From Chaenocephalus aceratus (taxonomy: Eukaryota; Chordata; Actinopteri; Perciformes; Channichthyidae), in the NCBI GenBank assembly GCA_023974075.1, contig CM043789.1:32508040-32572039 (forward strand): a DNA stretch of 64,000 bases, written 5' to 3'. A program made the translations under genes and the position numbers. Each line of letters begins with the position of its first letter. Position 1 is the first letter of the stretch. The notes beneath the pieces were generated by a model that was not told the DNA's origin, ran no database searches, and was given only the letters and a program-made list of their open reading frames with translations. Shown in pieces: positions 1-12,690 of this stretch.

Positions 1-2470
1 CAATATTAAGTGATTATAAACCCCACCCTCCACCAACGCCCACCATCTAATAAAACTAATTAAGTGGGGCCATTATTGCCGGGAGTTGAAATGAAACGTG
101 ATCGTGGACAAGGCAAGATATACCAAAGTGGGTAAAGAGGAGGATCCAGACAGCGTTTCAAGGAGGGATTATTTTAACTGCACACAGACGTGCAGAAGAG
201 CGGGAAATAAAAAATAAAAACTCTGGCATCACGTCTCAAGAATGTCAGCAATGAGCTTACAGACCACATCCCAACACATAAGAGTCAGAGTCGGAATCAC
301 ATCCAGACCTATAACAGCAGAGGAGGAAAGAGAGGGATTGCTGTGGAACGCCTGACGGGGAGAAGGAGGACCTGCCTGACAGTCCAATGAGCATCCTCCG
401 TCAACATCACATGACGCAATCCCAGAAATGGTTCTGAAATTGTTCCATGCTGCCAAAAGTTTCTCTTAAAGGGAAAGACAGAGAGAGCGCGAGAGAGAAC
501 AGGGAGAAGTTGTGGAAAGGGTTGGAGGGAGAAAACACAAGGCGATGTGTTTTACTGCATACCTCGGGCAAGGTCATACGAGTACAGAAGAGACATCATA
601 TCTGGAATGACCCGGCCTGCAGATCAGGGTTATAAACACATGGACCTATGACCCACACATTAAAGTACACACACCTTAATTCAAATATGATGTGAGTTTA
701 GAAATTGGCTTAGAAAAACAATATGGGAAAAACAGATCGGGAAAAGAGAACAATGGACAAAAAGAGACAATGTGGACATAACAACAAGTCGACAAACTGA
801 GTGAATGCAGCTAAACAACTGGCTGAGCAGACTAGTCCAGTCCTGTCCCTTTGCTTCCCTCTCTCTCTCTCTCTCCCTCCCTCATTCTCCCTCCCGCAGC
901 CTCCACGGGTCTATCTCATGCTCTTTTCCTGCGATCACAGGGAGCATGTTTCAGCAGCCGTAACAGCACATGACAAGGGGACCTGTGCCCCACACAGGAT
1001 GGGCTAAACTGGGGTGGAAGGGGTGGGGGGGGGGGGTCACATGTCCTGTGTCCAACCCTATGGTCTGTGCACCACTCCTCCCCCCCCCCCTGCCCAGGCC
1101 CCAACGCTGGCCTGCAAGGCGAGAGAGAGGCAGTGACGGCAGCATGCCCCCTTATGCTGGGCCCCTTGCTGGACTCTGGAGAGGGAAAAGAGACGAGGCA
1201 GGGAGAGGCCGACTCAAACACACACCGAAAGTCCTGTTTATGTCTATGCCGAATTTGACAGAGAATGCCCATTCTCAAGCACAGAGAGTTGAGCACGCAG
1301 AGAGCTAACTGGACAAACCCGGACAGGCAACAGAAATATGGGTGATGTGGGTGCAAATGCGAAAGCCCACAAGTTGAAGTTATATAATCTCAAATAAATG
1401 GTATCTCCCCTCTCGGGAAATACGTAAATACTGTAGATGAGAAACAACAAAACACTTTTGAAAGATGGAAAAAATGTATACGTTACATCCATAATTCAGT
1501 TGAAAATAAATAAATCTAGATATCCTTCAATGCCCTATTTATCAAACAATTAATTATATTATTTTATTCTGGACGATATCTTTCTGCATGACTTGTGCTC
1601 CATATACAAACAAAATTCTACCTGTGTGATGATGTGTTTGGCCTACAAACCATTAACCACGTAATTGAGGACCAAAAGACATTAGGGGGAACTTAACACT
1701 TCATTAGTCTCATATGCAACTCAACATATGTGGGAAACAGCACGCATGTACAGACGTACACACAAGTGGGTCTTTACAAGTACAGCAGCCTCCTTCTTTC
1801 TATAGGGTTACATGTGAGAGGAAGGGACCAATTACTGTAGTCACGAAAGGGGGGTGGGGCGGGTATTTCAACGTACAGAAGACCTAATGGACTGTACCAT
1901 CTCCACAGCACACAGGTCCATTACAACCTGCTACAGATAAAGTCAATACAGACACCAATGGAGCCCATTTTGTATCTTCACACACAGAAATACACTGAAA
2001 ATGCATTCAGAAGTTGAAGGATGAATGGTCCTCATTTGGGTTGAGTCGTACATTTCCACAACATATAAATTCAGAACATGTGTGGCCGTTGATCTCAAGA
2101 GTGCCAAGTTGTTGAGGAAAGACGACAAATTCACTTTTCTAAAACAAGCAATGAAGAAGCAGACATAAAAACACCATCTTCCCTACTGCGTTACAAATGT
2201 CCATCTCAATATTCAAATGTGTATTTACCTCCTGTAATTTGGTACCCTTCGTATGTACTTTGAAGGGATGAGCAGCAGAGAGAAGCGCTAGAGGCTTTTT
2301 GAATTTCCGAATCAAGTAAGATAAGTAAGATCAAGCTCGTAGTAATAAATGATGTCATTATCAGGCAGGGGCTCAGTTCTACATGACTATGCTGTCAGTG
2401 GTTAAGGAGTAAAAATAGGTGTAGATTTAGAAATAATCCTGCCATGCTGTGTGTTTTTGTTTATGTTCCT
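1..2470. other. Gene-free stretch, intron or intergenic
   Basis: No reading frame here resembles a protein family on either strand, and none is flanked by convincing splice sites. The stretch holds short simple-sequence tracts only: a CT-rich run near 855-900, a G run near 1,020-1,036 and a C run near 1,079-1,090. If the CpG-rich block at 6.2-6.9 kb drives a leftward transcript, this would be its first intron, but that is inference. Confidence 0.5.
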
Positions 2471-2477
2471 AATGCTT

Positions 2478-5122
2478 AGGGTGCGTAAACACCTGCCTTG
2501 TATAGTCCGGTTGAATCGAACCCTGGTGCGTTCAGCCGCTTGGTGCGGTTCATTTGGGTCGGTGTGAACGCAGTTCGAGACCTCTTAAGCGAACTAAACA
2601 ACCGGACTCTGGTCCGCTAAAATAGGTGGTCTCGGAGAGCTTGCTTGCGAACTCTGGAGCGGTTCATTGCTGGTGTGAACGCAGTCCGCACCAAAACATA
2701 GGAAGCGCAGTATTTACGCGTCACAAGAATGCGGATATCTTCAAAAATCGTTGTTTAGTTAAAGAGTAAAGCAGTGTTGAACAGTGTCGTGTAAAGTAAA
2801 AATTCTCCGTCAGCTACATAAAAGTAAGAACACCTGTCGTCGGTGAAACGCCCCTCCTCTGCAGAACGTCTCATGGATAAGCAGGAAAAGACCACCGACA
2901 GGCTGATCAGGAGCCCGACGCGAAGCGGAGGGATCTAGATCGGCATGAAGGTGTTCTTTTCCCCATAATGACCGCGCTGCTGCACATTATCCCGCTTATT
3001 ACATGGCCACATTCTCAACAAAGTAACGACATGACTCCCAATATTAAGTTAAATGCTTTTGTGGATTTAAAAAATAGTTGTATTTAAATTGACATGCATC
3101 CGTTAAGAAAAATAGTCCGTTGTTACCGTTTGAACTAACGTAGCAACGGCAGGAACTGCTTCGATAGCGTTTTTGAGGAGCTTTTTAATTACAGATTTGA
3201 AAAAATTGTTGCTTGCTTTAAAAGTAGCACAATTCATTATGTCAAACCTTGGGAAGTATCTAGATATCCCTGCCCTAATGCCAAAGTAACTGGCAACTGA
3301 ATATGTGTCGCCGTCTGACCTATGTCTGGACCACTGCGTAAAAAGGAGGGTTTCTGCCCGTTACTTCTCCGCTGTTTTCTTGTCGCTCTTGTCTTGTCAG
3401 TTAATTTCAGCCAAACTGTATACAGTTAAATCGAACGGACTTCTTTGTGCAGATGTGAGCGTCCTTAACAAGGGTCAATAAATCCTTGACAGCGGTCTGT
3501 CTGTTCTGCATTAAAAACGTGTCACGTGTTTTGAATTGACCAATCAGAATCGAGTATTCAACAAAGCCATGTAATAATGTTTTTTAACGGACGTTGTCTG
3601 ATTATATAATCATATGTCTGTTGATCTCCAGGCTAACAGCAGCATGAGAATAACCTGCTGAAAGTGCCGATGCTCCATGGCGGAGGCTCCGCTAGAAATT
3701 GCCGGGATTTGCGTTTGTACCAAGCGGCAAACTCTGGGGAACAGCCGGGAAGCCAATACGGAAGTGCCACACACTGCAGTTCATACATGGGCCGCTAGGG
3801 AATGGCTGCAGAAAGGAGCAATTTCCATAGACCCCCATGTTAAAATGCCCAACTTTACAGCAGAAAAAAAACATGTTTCTACCCATGGATGCAATAAATA
3901 TTATTATCGATATAGTTAGATTCCACCTTCATGATTATGAATCTGTGAGTGAATTGTTTTCTAACACGACCCTTTTATTTATATTAGGTCTTAAAGTTTT
4001 TGCATAAATTAGGGCGTGGCCACACTAATGGACATGCCTCACTGTCAGCTAACAGCAACTTGTCCACTCTGCTAGGCTACAACCATAGAGGCTACAACGT
4101 TAGTTAGTCATAGTACTGTACTTGACCCTTTAGCTTTAGCCGTGTTCGTGGTGATTGTGCCTTTTAGGGAATATTGTTACAAATACCAGACAATTAAAAT
4201 GTCGTGCTGTGCGCTTGAATGTACTAACAGAACTTCCAAGAAGTCTAAAATGATAATATTATACATGTTAACCCCGTTCGCAGATGTTTGTGTGCTTGGT
4301 AGCTTAGCTTGTTACTTATTAGCCAGCTAAGGACGTAACCCTTTATGCATACATATACATTTTAGTTTATGATTCAGCCTTGGGTAAGACTTTTATAGTC
4401 TATGGCTATGACGCCCATAATGCGAAACGGGAGCAAATGTTAATAGGGGACCCAATTATCCCAGTGGTGGCCGCCGGAGCTAACGGAGCCGCAGGGGGCT
4501 AGCTCCAGCCGGCGTCCCGGAGCTAGCCCACTGCGGCTCCGTTAGGTCCGGGCGGTGGAGTCCGACTTTTCTCAATGTGTGAATGACAAGCATTAAGAAT
4601 AACAAAATATAGCTAATTCTCTTGCAGATTGTCTCATTTGATTATGATTGTAACGTTTATATAGGGGAACTACACTGTTAGCAGTAACTTGGTATGCATG
4701 TATTTCATGTTAGCTTAGCTTCTTAGCCTGAGCTAGCTCTGTTTACTTCCAGTTCGGAGGCAGCAGGTCCCGCCTCGGCTCCGCGTCTTTGCCCTTATTT
4801 GGAGCAGGCGGGATTAGACTCTAACGTCACAGTCGAGCCGTTAGTGGCCGACTCCGCCTACTAAAGGCTTCTCGGCAACTCTGCAGAATCCTATGGGTGA
4901 CGTCACGGACACTACGTCCATTTATATATACAGTCTATGGTTTGTACCCCCTTAATGTCTGACCAATGGTTGAACCGCATTTCCGAGCACATGACTTGTG
5001 TTTAAAGTGTATAGTCCGTTTGAGTTTGTGTGAACGCAAACCGAACCTTCTGAAAAATGAAACAATGTAACAAACTGTCGTCTGGTGCGCAGCAGAGAGC
5101 GGACTAGGTGTGAATGCACCCT
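2478..5122. mobile_element. Degraded DNA transposon with ~16-bp inverted termini
   Basis: The left end reads AGGGTGCGTAAACACC. The right end, read on the other strand, is AGGGTGCATTCACACC, matching at 13 of 16 positions. Both ends continue inward with related 'gtgtgaacgca' and 'tagtccg' motifs, typical of fish non-autonomous class II elements. There is no transposase frame, and no clear target-site duplication was found, so the superfamily is not assigned. A strong palindrome lies inside (4,476-4,549). The body shares the phrase 'acagtctatggt' with sequence near 15,050, so smaller repeats may be nested inside. Confidence 0.6.
4476..4549. repeat. GC-rich imperfect palindrome inside the transposon
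   Basis: The left arm (GGAGCTAACGGAGCCGCAG followed by GGGGCTAGCTCC) pairs with the right arm (GGAGCTAGCCC, then CTGCGGCTCCGTTAGGTCC) around a loop of about 12 nt. The arms are roughly 30 nt with a few mismatches. It could be a sub-terminal palindrome of the transposon or a small nested foldback element. Confidence 0.6.
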
Positions 5123-5875
5123 AGACATGTTTTTGGACATGGTCTAACTGTATGTTACATGAAAAGCGGGCTGAATTCTCCACTGACACCTGCAGCGTAT
5201 CTATGTTTTAAAAAGGGTTATTGTGATATTAAAAAGGGAGCGAACTAGCTCATAATTAATTAAATAAATTATGGGGGAAATTCCACAAAGTCCACACATC
5301 CATATAAGTCAGGCCTTTAATTTAAAAAGGGGTCACTCATGTAGGTCACAAAGTACTGACATTTAACTTATTTCATATTGTGATGTTACATTCATGGAAA
5401 TATTGATAATAGTTAATGCATTACATCTTAATACATTTGTACTTGTTCAAAGAATCATAGTTGTTAAATCACGAGACTGAAACATTTCCAGGAGATACGA
5501 TTGCGGAAATGCGTAACATCAAAGCCACATATGTTAGGAGTTGATCAGATGTTAATAATAGACTATTTCAGAGGAGATGTTCAAAATACAGCAAGCCACA
5601 AATATACACGTGCAGGAGGCATGTCTTCAAAGCAACAAAACAATGTCTCACCTGAGGTTTTATCATTCCCTTGTACAATAGGTAAGTGTTGAAACCTTGC
5701 CTCAGTTTTTCCCAAGTTGTTAATCCTGTTCAATAGAAAAGCAAAATGGCATGTCGCAAGTCAGTGAGTGGGCCTCGTACCTGACCAGCCGTCCCTCTGT
5801 TTATATAACGGTGAATTACTTTCAACAGCAACATACGCACTGAATTGTGATCAACATGAAGGCAGTAGCGTAAGT

Positions 5876-6088
<213 letters not shown>

Positions 6089-6199
6089 ACTGTGTCAAAT
6101 CTGCTTCCTACGAGGACTTGAGCAACATAAATTACAATTACTCAACTTTAGCATTCCTCCAGTGCATGCAAGTTTCATACCTCGGCTCAACTTTTCCCC

Positions 6200-6392
6200 A
6201 TGAAGACCCGAGTTGCGTTTAATCCTCTTTAGTCTCTCCGTTGGTCGTCATGCTCTTGCAAAGTGAGTCCCCTCCATGTTGCCTGCTGGGTGGGTTAGCT
6301 TCGAGCAGAGAGAGGACCGCGCTGTACTAAACTCAAAAATGTGAGGCGACTTGGGGAGAAAACGTCAAACTCGTACGCCCTTCTAGACGTCG

Positions 6393-6424
<32 letters not shown>

Positions 6425-6960
6425 CAGCGCTGGTAGTAGCTAGCGCTAGCGTGGCTAGCTGGCTGCTTTAACCCTAAAACGAGGCACGAAGTCCAACCAG
6501 CTTACTAACCGCTCTGCGACCGCGGCCGACGAACATCCAGCGGAAAAACAGTCGAGACGCAGATTTATTTCAAAGACGTGCAAATGTACGCACTAACATG
6601 GAGAAAACTCAATCACACCTACGGTAGTTCGACGTGAAATACCTCCTTCTTCAGGACCCAAATAGATGGCCATTACTTTTTGTTATGCACCGCCCCCTCT
6701 TCAGGACCTCTACGGGAAAAAAGGGATTTCCCCCCAGCCCCTCTGGTAACCAATCACCGGTGGGCTCGACGTGTATCCCTTGCTGTGATTGGTGACATTT
6801 CGGCCGAGCCCGCTTTTCTTTGGTCGGCTCCGAGGCCCATAAGCGGAGAGCCGCCCCCTCAAACAGGGGTGTGTCGTGACGTCAGAGGTAACGGAGAGGT
6901 AAACAACTTTGACCGCGTGAGGTTTAAAGCAACATCGTTTCGCCTCTAATCCCCGAATCA
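6200..6960. promoter_or_regulatory. CpG-rich promoter-like block
   Basis: CpG dinucleotides are dense here compared with the AT-rich flanks. The block contains a CCAAT box in each orientation (ACCAATCA near 6,748 and GATTGGT near 6,786) and a palindromic CRE (TGACGTCA, 6,877-6,884). A plausible minus-strand splice donor (GAGCCGAG|gtatga) sits at 6,183/6,182, and weaker plus-strand donors lie near 6,888 and 6,898. This fits a first exon of a housekeeping-type gene, most simply one transcribed leftward out of the window with a non-coding first exon. Direction and gene identity cannot be settled from sequence. Confidence 0.5.
6394..6423. repeat. (CA)15 microsatellite
   Basis: Thirty bases of CA repeat lying inside the CpG-rich block. 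Confidence 0.95.
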
Positions 6961-8011
6961 ATGGACACCCCGGTGTGGGGGATCACCGCACCTACATAAT
7001 ACAGTGTGATTTCTCAATAATGTGGAAAAAGTCCCGTTGAGGTATTTTTTTTTTCTATTGCGCCACGGTGTCTTTGTTTTGCTGCTTCAGACTTTGAGCC
7101 ATATATTTGGAATTTGAATACAAAACACCACCACCATCGATACTACGCAGTTGAAATAATAAAACCAGATATAACTGGTCCTTAAACTGCCGCTGTGCGC
7201 ATTTTGCTTCATCATTTCTTTGACAGTTTGCAAATGTGTGCACCGAGGCGTGTGTCGGAGGGGTGTGTCTACTCTGCAGTACAGTGGTAGGCTGGGAAGC
7301 GATGCCGATGCTGCATGGCGATCTTGCCACACATTTGCAATGCATGAGAAATGGCCCAGTATGCTAAACATAGACGATTAAACAATCCATTCCACGATCA
7401 CACTGGGCAAACCTTGCTGAATTGTTGAGCCTATACCAAGGTAAATCTCCTTTTGTTTTTTTTTAGCAACTACGCATTTATTAGGCTACATTTGTTCATT
7501 CATGGTTGTGTGCACATGTGAGCTATGTGGTGTTAATGGTGTGTGTGTGCGTGTGTGTATGTACGATGGGGCCAGCGGAGGGGGCTTGGGTGAAGGTCAG
7601 GGGTGTGTCTATAATGTAAACACAGTAAAGGCGACAGATACGAAGGGGAGAGGAAAAAGAGAGAGGAGGGCCTCATCCGGTTCCATACAACTCCTTTTTA
7701 CTCCTGCTGCAGCCTGAAAACAGGAGATAGATCTGTGCTGATTGTAAAGAGAACACTGTGCTCGGCTTTCAGATTATTTAGTATTTCCAATGATGTTAAG
7801 GGAGTTGTCTTTCAAGCAGTAGACATTATTTCATGACATTTTACGAGGTCAGTCAATATATTATGTTTTGTTTATTTTTGTATTAAATAAAAGCTTAACC
7901 AAATACAATACAATTTCAAGGACTTTTATTACGGTACTATTTCGATCCCATTCTGTATATTGTACTATTTTGAAATTATCTTTATTTTGGCCATAAAACA
8001 CAATACAATTC
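6961..8011. other. Gene-free stretch
   Basis: AT-rich sequence with no recognisable exon. A short GT-rich patch lies near 7,536-7,560. Nothing else supportable was seen. Confidence 0.5.
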
Positions 8012-8838
8012 TGAATCAGAATCATAATACCTTTATTCGTCCCACAGAGGGGACATTTACATTTGTTACAGCAAGTACATTTACAAAACATCAATGCACC
8101 CGAGTTCGTAAACAGATGAGTCGATTGCAGATAATATCAGTAACAAAAACATGTAGGCTGATACTAGCCACCTACTTACAACAGTTACAAACAAACTACT
8201 ACCTTCCCTCTGTTGTTTTTATCAGATGTGTGTCAGGTTTTTTACACATGTATCACCTGCACTAGTCTAACAGTAACATGTGCTCTAGTTGCAGTGTGTT
8301 GTTCACTGCTTTTCTGCTTTCTAAATCACATGCCTGCATTGCATTGCTTCCCAAACAACCAGAAATGTGATGACATTCCCTAAACATTCCTGTCCACTCC
8401 ACATTAGACATCTAAACATGTTGTACCCGCTGTTTGGGTAAAGAGTACAGACCACTTAACAATTACGGCCACATCAAAAAGCCAAAGCTTGCACGGGCAA
8501 AATTCAATGTCAACAAAAAACATCTTCTTCTTTTCTGTCTTAAGCTAATTAGCATTAACCTGAGCCCTCAAGCACCTTAGACATGTGTCATAAGCTTGTT
8601 GACTGTTGATTCATGTCCAGTGACTGGTAGTAAAGTGTGTGGGTGTTAGGTTCATGCACATGGAGAGTTGATCCTTGTCCTGCGGCTTGGGCGGTTTCCA
8701 AGTCTGGCACCAGCATTGGATCAAGCTGCTCCACTAACAGGGATTTGTTTGGCTCCACAACACCCATGTCAGACATGTATCGTGGCCCAGCCATTTTGTG
8801 TTCTCACATGCTCCGGCCCTTCACAGTGAGGTGGCCCA
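8012..8838 (-). other. Orphan terminal-exon-like structure (unidentified)
   Basis: Read on the minus strand, a good 3' splice site (pyrimidine-rich stretch ending in ccaaacag, boundary 8,839/8,838) is followed by an open frame from a Met at 8,794 to a stop at 8,588 (68 codons). About 550 bases of UTR-like sequence and an AATAAA signal at 8,032-8,037 follow. The frame begins MAGPRYMSDMGVVEPNKS and has no low-complexity bias. I do not recognise it. In the frame of that Met, the segment from the acceptor carries a TGA just upstream, so the frame is not open back to the splice site. The alternative frame stays open only about 22 codons. The AATAAA and following ATTCTGATTC resemble a LINE/SINE tail of fish genomes, so the 3' end may be repeat-derived. 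It could be a terminal exon of an unseen minus-strand gene, a pseudogene or chance. Confidence 0.25.
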
Positions 8839-9069
8839 CTGTTTGGAAACCAGAAGAGTGGAAATTGTAAATCAGAAACACTTGACACACTAAAAGTTAG
8901 CACCAGTGCCACAAATCAGTTTTGTGGCACTGGTGCAGGAAAATAAATAACTTGCATAGTAACACATGCCTTAAGAACAGAATGAGTTGACTTTATATGC
9001 TTTTCTATGGTGTAAAAGGACAGATAAGGACATCAGATTACACACATATTAGGATGTGCACATCCAAGC

Positions 9070-9108
<39 letters not shown>
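9070..9108. repeat. (AT)n simple repeat
   Basis: Nearly perfect alternating AT tract of about 38 bases just upstream of the LINE fragment. Confidence 0.9.
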
Positions 9109-9109
<1 letters not shown>

Positions 9110-9180
9110 TCTCCTCCCAGTAAAGTTAATAAGTAAATTAATAGAAAAAATAGTATACACCCAAATTCAATACTACTTTT

Positions 9181-10654
9181 CAAGTAACAATCTGACAACG
9201 AACTACCAACATGCCTATAGAGATGGTCACTCTACAAGTACAGCACTTGCACAAATGACAGACGACTGGTTCAAGAGCATGGATGATAGGAGGCTTGTAG
9301 GAGCTGTCATGTTAGACTTTAGTGCAGCTTTCGATGTAATCGATCATAGTCTGCTGCTGAACAAACTCAAATGCGATGGCTTTGGTTCTGTTGCTATGTG
9401 TTGGATGGAGAGCTACCTGACTAGGAGAAGGCAGCGAGTCTTTTTCAATGGGAGCTTTTCTGGAAGTAAGGTGTTGCAGTGTGGGGTCCCACAGGGGAGT
9501 TCACTTAGGCCTTTGTTGTATTCTATATTCACAAATGACCTTCCTTACGTATAATAAGTCCAGTGTAATAATGTATTCTGATGATTCCACAATGTACAGT
9601 ACAGCATCAACATGCAGTGAGTTAAACAATCTAGTTAAAATAGAGATTAAAGCCATAGCAGACTGGGTCAACAATAACAAACTGGTACTCAACATTGCAA
9701 AAACAAAAGCAATGGTGTTCGGATCCAGACATATGTTAAGCAGCAATCCTCAATTAAGCCTGACACTGCCTGTTCAGCCAGTGGAACAGGTAAACGAGAC
9801 TAAGTTGCTTGGCATTGTTCTTGATTCTGGTTTACAGTGGACAAAGAAAATAGACAGTATTGTAACTAAATGGGAAGGAGCATAGCTGTGACGAGAAAAT
9901 ATACAAAGTATGTAACACCAACCACTTTGAAACAAGTCACTCAGTCTCTGGTTTTGTCACATCTTGAGTACTGTCCGGTCATCAGCAGCAAAAACACATA
10001 TACAGAAATTACAAATAGCTCAAAACAAGGCTGCCAGACTAGCTCTCCACTGTTCGAAGCACACTCATATTGGAGTTATGCATAGAAACCTATCATGGCT
10101 TCCGGTTGAGAAACGTCTACAATCTTGTGTTATCACTTTTCTAAAAAATGTCCAATTTAGCAAAAAACCACTGTATTTGTATGATCAAATAGTTTACACA
10201 AGAGATGAGCATGACCATAAGACTAGACAAGCTACATCAGGCCATCTACTGGCACCTAAACCCAGGACACATCTTCTGAAATCTTCTGTGTCTTATAGAG
10301 CTATAAAGGAATGGAACTCATTGCCAAACTACCTTGTTGAAATAGAGTCCAGAGCCTCTTTCAAGAAGAGATTGAAGGGCCATCTACTAATGACCATGTA
10401 CCCTTGTAAGCTGTGAACCCTAATTTAATTTGATCTCATGCTTTGTACTGGTGGGTGTCTAGTGCACTCATCCTTGGCTGAGATTGATATTGAAAGTGGA
10501 TGAGATTGTTGATGATGTTGGAAATTATGTCTTGAGTGTTGTTGTATTATTTTTGTATTATTGTTGTATTGTTTTAAGTGTTGGACCCCAGGTAGAGTAG
10601 CTTTTGTCTAGAGCAAAAGCTACTGGGGATCCTTAATAAACATAAACATAAACA
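9181..10654 (+). mobile_element. 5'-truncated LINE with broken reverse transcriptase
   Basis: The conceptual product, read across three frame changes (near 9,553, 9,875 and 9,990), is the C-terminal part of a non-LTR retrotransposon reverse transcriptase. Palm motif A appears as LDFSAAFDVIDH, motif B as GVPQGSSL, and motif C as YSDD where YADD is usual. It is followed by the thumb region and a C-terminal tail containing KEWNSLP. The element ends in a short (CATAAA)n tail at 10,635-10,654, as expected for target-primed reverse transcription. The endonuclease half is missing, so it is a dead 5'-truncated copy. The motifs suit a CR1/L2/Jockey-like clade; exact clade not determined. Similar preserved frames suggest moderate age. 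Confidence 0.9.
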
Positions 10655-11194
10655 AGCATGTGGCTGCAGATTTATAGGAGATGCATTTGATTTTAATTGG
10701 TTGGATTAATATGTTGTTATTACCACCACAATAACAGAAAAATAAAACATTTCAGATAAAGACAATCATTTACTTAAGTGGATTACTGTGCCGAGTCAAA
10801 TTGCCCTCAACATAATGTCAACATAATGTTGCACGAAAGCAATGTACCGTAAATTGAATTGTGGTGTTGTAAAAGCTGAGACAAGTCATGAAACGTAAAT
10901 AAAAAAAACGAAATTACAATTTAAAAAGTGGGTTTAAAAGTGATTTACAGATTTACAACCCTCTACTGTATACAGCAGAACAATCAGGTCAGAGCATATC
11001 AGGTAAGATAAGAAATAGAACTCCAAACATTTTCATCTCCAATAAATACATAAACACGTGATTAAACATCATGTGTCTAAATTCTTTCTTGACCTTATCA
11101 AACCTATTAATTACTGAAGACAAACAGAGCCACAAAAGGAATATAATCTATGTCACAAATCATGTTTTTCCTCCCTCCCAAATAAGGGAGTGTT
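10655..11194. other. Gene-free stretch
   Basis: AT-rich sequence between two LINE remnants; no exon, RNA gene or clear repeat boundary seen. Confidence 0.5.
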
Positions 11195-12690
11195 TTGTGG
11201 GTAACAACTATGTCCACAGCGAATGTTAGCCGAGCCCTCAGGTGCTCCAGTCCCCTTAAAGCACCTGAAGTTATCTCCGGCCAGATTCTAAAAGCATGTG
11301 TTTATCAGCTGGCCGATGTCCATGTGAATACACTCAATCTTTGCCCTTTGCTCCAGTTAGTACCTTTGCAATACAAAATGCATTCATGTCAGACCTATGA
11401 AACCTAGGATATCCTGCCTGAGGGGACTACCCCCCTGTGGCACTTGCGTCTGTCATCATGGGATGCCTCGGGCTGCTGGTCAAAACCCACATTGCCTAGT
11501 TACTTCCCTTGGGCAATCTATACAGTCTCTTGACCAAAGAGCAAACAGATGAACTGCTTCTCCTCTGTCACACTTGGACATGAAGAGCACATATCTGAGA
11601 ATACTGATTATGGCCCAGCCTTCAATATAATTCTCTTCATCCTCACGGACTACGGCTGTGCACCACTATGTGCAACTGAATCTCAGACCTGATGAAAGGC
11701 AGAAGGAGATTGGCACTTCCTCCACTCCATTCTCAGCAATGCGGACACCCAACACTGCGTGCTAAGCTCATGCCATTACTCCCTGATCACACATAACTGA
11801 GGCACGACACCGCAGAGTCCTGCTTTCATCAGTCTAAAAATGACCTCACAGACATCAGCTTACTGAGTTTTCATAAAAGAAGAAAGAACAAACATGCCTG
11901 CCTTCCAGCCTGGTTTCTGAAACATCATCTACTAAGCAGGAGGTTATTTGTAAAATGCAGACCCATGTATAATAAATAAATAACTTGTTTCTTATATAAC
12001 ATAACATTCAGAATAAACGTGCTACTTTGAGAAGAGTATGAATTGAAGCAAAGCCATTTTTTGTTGTTCTTGTGATTTGTATACCCTGGTTTTGTGTGCA
12101 CATACACACGTCTGACAGTGACACGTCTGCAGATGAGGTAGAGGTGAGACTATCAAAAATGATGTCAGTGAAACAATGTGAAGGAGATAATCGTGGATGT
12201 CAGATAGCTGCAAAGGTGAGGAGGACCCCCCCCCCCCCCCCCCCCCCCCCCCCATTCTCATCAATATTCCCTAAGTGGAGACAGTCAGCAGTTTCAGGTT
12301 CCTTTCGATCAGCAATGTTGCGTGATGTTGACTTTTAAATCCAGCTTGTCTCCGTAGATCCTCACTACCTTCTACATGTGCTACATTGAGAGTATCTGTA
12401 GCAGCTGCATCACTGTGTGGTGTCCGAGCTGCACCACCCTGGACTGTAAAGCTGTAGAGCAGGTGATGTAAACAACAACGTTTCTCACAGGCAATGAAGG
12501 ACCAACCCTCAAGGACATTTACCACAGGAGAGGAGATGCTTGAAGGAGGCCCACAGAATCTTCCAAGACCACACTCATCCCAAAGTATTTTACCTTCTGG
12601 AAAACATTACCAGGACATTATTTCCAGAGCCAGCAAGTTCAGGACAGCGTCCTCCTCAGTATCATTAGACAGTTCAATCAGGAGAGACTT
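11195..12690 (+). mobile_element. Old LINE relic in two blocks
   Basis: The block at 11,195-11,850 retains a decayed 'AGP-x-x-I-S-G-x-x-L-K-A-C-x-x-Q-L-A' reverse-transcriptase entry motif, followed by traces of a DYGxAFNTI-like motif A. The block at 12,255-12,690 resembles the far 3' part of the same kind of frame (text meaning roughly 'ITVW... CTTL...', then a Leu-rich tail), broken by many stops. The 400 bases between them, including a 28-base C run, are not LINE-like. This is an older and different lineage from the copy at 9,181. Confidence 0.5.
12226..12253. repeat. C28 homopolymer
   Basis: Twenty-eight consecutive cytosines on the plus strand. Length is likely unreliable in an assembly. 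Confidence 0.9.
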
